Assembly: GCA_018821425.1 (NCBI GenBank) | Contig: JAHJMH010000036.1 | Span: 1 to 15,049 of the forward strand | DNA length: 15,049 nucleotides | DNA from: Nanobdellota archaeon | GTDB lineage: Archaea; Nanobdellota; Nanobdellia; Pacearchaeales; GW2011-AR1 | Direction of reading: 5' to 3' | In this document: one piece after another, positions 12,840 to 15,049 of the stretch | Layout: each line of letters begins with the position of its first letter | Numbering within the stretch: the stretch's first letter is position 1 | Translations under genes and position numbers: made by a program | The notes under the pieces: model-generated | Seen by the model: the letters and a program-made list of their open reading frames with translations, nothing else | What the model was told of the DNA's origin: nothing | Databases searched by the model: none

Positions 12840-14153
12840 ATGAAACAAAAAATAAAAGTCCTCGTAGCAATGTCTGGTGGCGTCGATTCCAGCGTTGCCG
12901 CCCTCCTGATGAAACGCGCCGGCTTCCAAGTTATTGGCACGTTCATGAAAAATTGGTCCGACACAAAAAACGATCTGGGAGAATGCACTTGGAAAGCCGA
13001 TAGGGCAATGGCGATGAAAATTGCATCAAAACTCGAAATTCCATTAATCACACTTGACTTTGAAAAAGAATACCGTGGCCAAGTTGTAGACAAAATGTTC
13101 AAACTCTACAAGAAAGGAATCACGCCAAATCCTGATGTGGATTGTAATCAAAAAATAAAATTCCCCCTTCTTAGAAAAGCCGCGAAAAAACTCGGCGCAG
13201 AGTTCGTTGTTACTGGACATTATGCAAGAATAAAAAAAGTTCACAGCTCTTCTTCAAGCAGGGTGGGCGAGCGACTTCGTGGTAGAGACGAATTAATCTC
13301 ATCAAATTCTCGTGCGGAGTCGGGAGTAGGGCGGGGCACTGTGCAAAGCGTCCAAACAGAATACCAACTCCTTCGAGCAAAAGACGAATCAAAAGACCAA
13401 TCATACTTCCTTTATAGGTTAAGTCAAGAAGACCTAAAACATTCTTTATTTCCGATGGGTGATTACACAAAAATCGAGGTTCGCAAAATAGCAAGAAAAA
13501 ACAATTTTCCAAACTCGGACCGGAAAGGAACCGTCGGCATTTGTTTCATCGGGAAAGTTAATTTGAAAAAATTCCTGCAGGCTCGGGTTCCACCAAAGAA
13601 AGGAAAAATCCTAAATCCTGAAGGAAAACAAATCGGAACGCACGACGGAATTTATTATTACACAATCGGCCAGAGAATTGGACCGCGGTTCGGTATTGAA
13701 ATTGAAAAAGACAGCGACAATAAGAAGCAATTAAGAAGATGGTATGTCGCCCGTAAAAATTTAAGAAAAAATGAAATCATTGCAGCACCTGAAGGGAATG
13801 AGCTTCTTTATAGAAAAGAAATAACAATCAAGAAGCCGCATTGGATAATTCCGGATAAAGTAAAATCAATTGTTAATAAAAAATATCGGGTTTCTGTAGT
13901 TAATAGTAAAAGCAAATCTGCGAACGTAGTGAGCCTAATTTCTGGGCGGGCAGACGGGGCATCTTCTAAAAACGCTATCAAAGTCAATGCAAGAATAAGA
14001 CAAGTCGGAGAACTTTTGCCCGCAAAACTTTACTTCGAAAAAGGCAAATTCAAAGTCACGTTAAACAAAACAATAACCGGCGTCAGCGAAGGCCAAGCAA
14101 TAGTTCTCTACAAAGGCGCGGTTTGCCTCGGCGGCGGCGTGATTAGTTTTTGA
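12840..14153 (+). CDS. mnmA: tRNA-specific 2-thiouridylase MnmA with two in-frame repeat insertions
   Basis: ATP-dependent enzyme that puts sulfur on U34 of tRNA Lys, Glu and Gln. The PP-loop SGGVDSS is at 12-18. D99 and the first catalytic C102 lie in TPNPDVDCN. VVTGHYAR follows. The second catalytic C235 is in GICFIG. The C-terminus ends EGQAIVLYKGAVCLGGGVI. At 437 residues it is about 70 longer than the E. coli enzyme (368, Cys102/Cys199). Two additions explain most of this. Residues 141-167 correspond exactly to the 80-bp dispersed repeat. A second G-rich stretch encodes about 361-378, just before the conserved VNARIRQ strand. Both active Cys and the ATP loop survive, so it may still work. 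MnmA is mainly bacterial; most archaea use other thiolases. Confidence 0.93.
   Translation: MKQKIKVLVAMSGGVDSSVAALLMKRAGFQVIGTFMKNWSDTKNDLGECTWKADRAMAMKIASKLEIPLITLDFEKEYRGQVVDKMFKLYKKGITPNPDVDCNQKIKFPLLRKAAKKLGAEFVVTGHYARIKKVHSSSSSRVGERLRGRDELISSNSRAESGVGRGTVQSVQTEYQLLRAKDESKDQSYFLYRLSQEDLKHSLFPMGDYTKIEVRKIARKNNFPNSDRKGTVGICFIGKVNLKKFLQARVPPKKGKILNPEGKQIGTHDGIYYYTIGQRIGPRFGIEIEKDSDNKKQLRRWYVARKNLRKNEIIAAPEGNELLYRKEITIKKPHWIIPDKVKSIVNKKYRVSVVNSKSKSANVVSLISGRADGASSKNAIKVNARIRQVGELLPAKLYFEKGKFKVTLNKTITGVSEGQAIVLYKGAVCLGGGVISF
13261..13340 (+). repeat. 80-bp dispersed G-rich element, copy inside mnmA (B)
   Basis: Gap-free partner of 9331-9410. It is read in frame as 27 codons (VGERLRGRDELISSNSRAES and onward to GVGRGT). 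It falls between GHYARIKK and YQLLRAKDESKDQSYF, which are separated by only a few residues in ordinary MnmA. CGACTTCG (13272-13279) pairs with CGGAGTCG (13315-13322), an 8-bp stem with one G-T wobble. Copy A changes both arms yet still largely pairs, suggesting a folded nucleic acid. Length divisible by three, with flanking Ser codons, lets mnmA stay open. Confidence 0.8.
13920..13962 (+). repeat. Shorter G-rich element inside the mnmA C-terminal region
   Basis: GGGCGGGCAGACGGGGCAT at about 13943-13962 resembles the quadruplex-type tails at 873-890 and 11591-11608. The stretch encodes ANVVSLISGRADGASS, which interrupts the C-terminal beta domain before VNARIRQ. Similarity to the other elements is short, so membership is tentative. 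Confidence 0.4.
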
Positions 14154-14154
14154 G

Positions 14155-14535
14155 TTAATCAAGAAAAGAAAATATTGCAACCACACCGATTATGGAAATA
14201 ACAGCATAGAAAATAACACTAAACAATCCTCCAATGAACAGAATCTCAAATGCTCTCCATCCTTTAACGTGGTAATTTGTCTTTGCAATCCATATAGAAA
14301 GGACAAGATTTACAATCAGAAGAACATAATAAATAACCTGTCCAACAGAACTAGCAAGAGAGGGCTGAACTAAAGCCAAAACCGCTCCAATGATAAAAGG
14401 GATCCCAAGAACTTTCATAGCTAATCCATAACTTGTATTTTCAGTTTTGTAAAGTTTAGAAGAAAGCTTCAGGAAAAAAGCAGAAATAAAAAATCCTGCT
14501 ACCAAAAACAGACCTGTTGAAAGCCACGCAACCAT
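14155..14535 (-). CDS. Four-helix membrane protein, unknown function
   Basis: A 126-residue integral membrane protein. Hydrophobic helices are at about 2-22 (VAWLSTGLFLVAGFFISAFFL), 37-57 (GLAMKVLGIPFIIGAVLALV), 64-85 (VGQVIYYVLLIVNLVLSIWIA) and 97-124 (AFEILFIGGLFSVIFYAVISIIGVVAIF), with few charges between. No catalytic motif is seen and no family is recognised. A longer frame reaching 14715 would overlap the opposite gene and adds low-complexity sequence. The ATG at 14535 has a minus-strand TATA (GTTATTTAAA, 14561-14570) about 30 bp before it and is preferred. It converges on mnmA with a single base between stops. Confidence 0.7.
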   Translation of the reverse strand: MVAWLSTGLFLVAGFFISAFFLKLSSKLYKTENTSYGLAMKVLGIPFIIGAVLALVQPSLASSVGQVIYYVLLIVNLVLSIWIAKTNYHVKGWRAFEILFIGGLFSVIFYAVISIIGVVAIFSFLD

Positions 14536-14560
14536 TGTAAAATTATGGAGTAAAAAACAC

Positions 14561-14579
14561 TTTAAATAACTTTTTATAT
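14561..14579. promoter_or_regulatory. Divergent TATA boxes for the 14535 (-) and 14600 (+) genes
   Basis: Minus-strand GTTATTTAAA (14561-14570) serves the gene starting at 14535. Plus-strand CTTTTTATAT (14570-14579), centred 25.5 bp before 14600, serves the other gene. The two boxes share a base, so TBP binding at one probably excludes the other. Confidence 0.5.
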
Positions 14580-14599
14580 GGAAATTTCTTGAAAAAAGA

Positions 14600-15037
14600 A
14601 TGAATAAACAAGGCAAAGGTAAATTAATTAGGTGGTTGGGATTTTGGTTTGTTATCCTGATAGTTTTAGCAATTTTGAAATTTGGATTTGGGATAGAATT
14701 TCCAGAAAGATACACAGATAATTGGTTTAACTGGTCATGGATAGGGATTCTTTGGATTGTTGTGATTGTAATGTTAATTAACCTTTATCACAGAAAGAAG
14801 AAGGGTACTCTTGAAAGCGGTAGAGCGAAAGTGGAAAGAGATCCCTATATTGGTTATCCAAAATACCTTTGGAGAATAAGAATAAGTGGATCAATTTTTA
14901 TCCAAATTTTCTCTATTTTGTTTGGAGCGTTCATAATAATCACCATCCCTCAATTATGGTACTTCGGATTAGGAATTATAATTTTAACCTTGATCTCTAT
15001 TCTAATTAGCACAAAGATGTGGAAACTCTTCACTTAA
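14600..15037 (+). CDS. Four-helix membrane protein, unknown function
   Basis: A 145-residue protein with hydrophobic helices at about 9-29 (IRWLGFWFVILIVLAILKFGF), 45-62 (WSWIGILWIVVIVMLINL), 92-117 (ISGSIFIQIFSILFGAFIIITI) and 120-138 (LWYFGLGIIILTLISILIS). A basic cytoplasm-like loop sits between helices 2 and 3 (HRKKKG, then ESGRAKVERDPYIGYPKYLWR). No recognised family. Codons are AT-rich (Phe 8 TTT, 4 TTC), unlike the information-processing genes. It starts leaderless from the divergent promoter at 14561-14579 and ends 12 bp before the window edge. Complete as seen. Confidence 0.72.
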   Translation: MNKQGKGKLIRWLGFWFVILIVLAILKFGFGIEFPERYTDNWFNWSWIGILWIVVIVMLINLYHRKKKGTLESGRAKVERDPYIGYPKYLWRIRISGSIFIQIFSILFGAFIIITIPQLWYFGLGIIILTLISILISTKMWKLFT

Positions 15038-15049
15038 AAACATTTTTAA

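Noticed and set aside
12722..13102. Minus-strand frame containing PGQDSNLRHHD
   Set aside because: This is the well-known false translation of the antisense of a tRNA gene running into the 5' end of mnmA. No promoter, and fully overlapped by real features.
14536..14715. Longer N-terminus for the minus-strand membrane protein
   Set aside because: It would cover the divergent promoter and the start of the 14600 gene, and a TATA box is positioned for the ATG at 14535.

Overview
This window is archaeal chromosome. Ribosomal protein L15e, TATA-binding protein, MCM helicase, an RPA-like single-strand binding protein, aIF2-beta, aIF1A, a Dim2/Pno1-type KH protein, an ATP-dependent DNA ligase and an intron-containing tRNA-Asn all point to Archaea. 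The AT-rich composition, very tight packing, short genes and many small lineage-specific membrane proteins fit a reduced-genome DPANN lineage (Pacearchaeota/Woesearchaeota-like). That placement is inference. Most genes carry a TATA box centred about 25-29 bp upstream of the start codon, so most mRNAs are probably leaderless. This pattern was used to correct several starts.

Layout. 1-3085: L15e, DNA ligase, and an unknown acidic protein running tail-to-tail against the ligase. 3086-8355: TBP, a three-helix membrane protein, MCM helicase interrupted by a 445-residue LAGLIDADG intein, and an RPA-like protein (basal transcription and replication). 8356-9275: a frameshifted remnant of a small toxin-like gene, a DUF2283 gene, and a Cys-rich membrane protein on the minus strand. 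9276-12656: a translation-centred block with aIF2-beta, an isochorismatase-fold hydrolase, a small zinc protein, DUF424, aIF1A, a Nudix hydrolase and a KH protein. 12683-14153: tRNA-Asn(GUU) with a 50-nt intron, then the tRNA 2-thiouridylase MnmA. 14154-15037: two divergent membrane proteins. No gene-free stretch exceeds 300 bp; the longest is 745-949.

The most unusual signal is a family of short dispersed G-rich elements. Two gap-free 80-bp copies lie at 9331-9410 (intergenic, upstream of aIF2-beta) and 13261-13340 (in frame inside mnmA, adding 27 codons between its two catalytic cysteines). Shorter relatives at about 851-890, 11591-11608 and 13920-13962 share the G-rich tail, and the last is again in frame inside mnmA. 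Two relatives carry a GGGNGGGTGGGNGGG quadruplex motif just upstream of promoters. Other points of interest are the MCM intein, whose codon use is opposite to its host gene, and the decayed DUF4258-like gene beside DUF2283.
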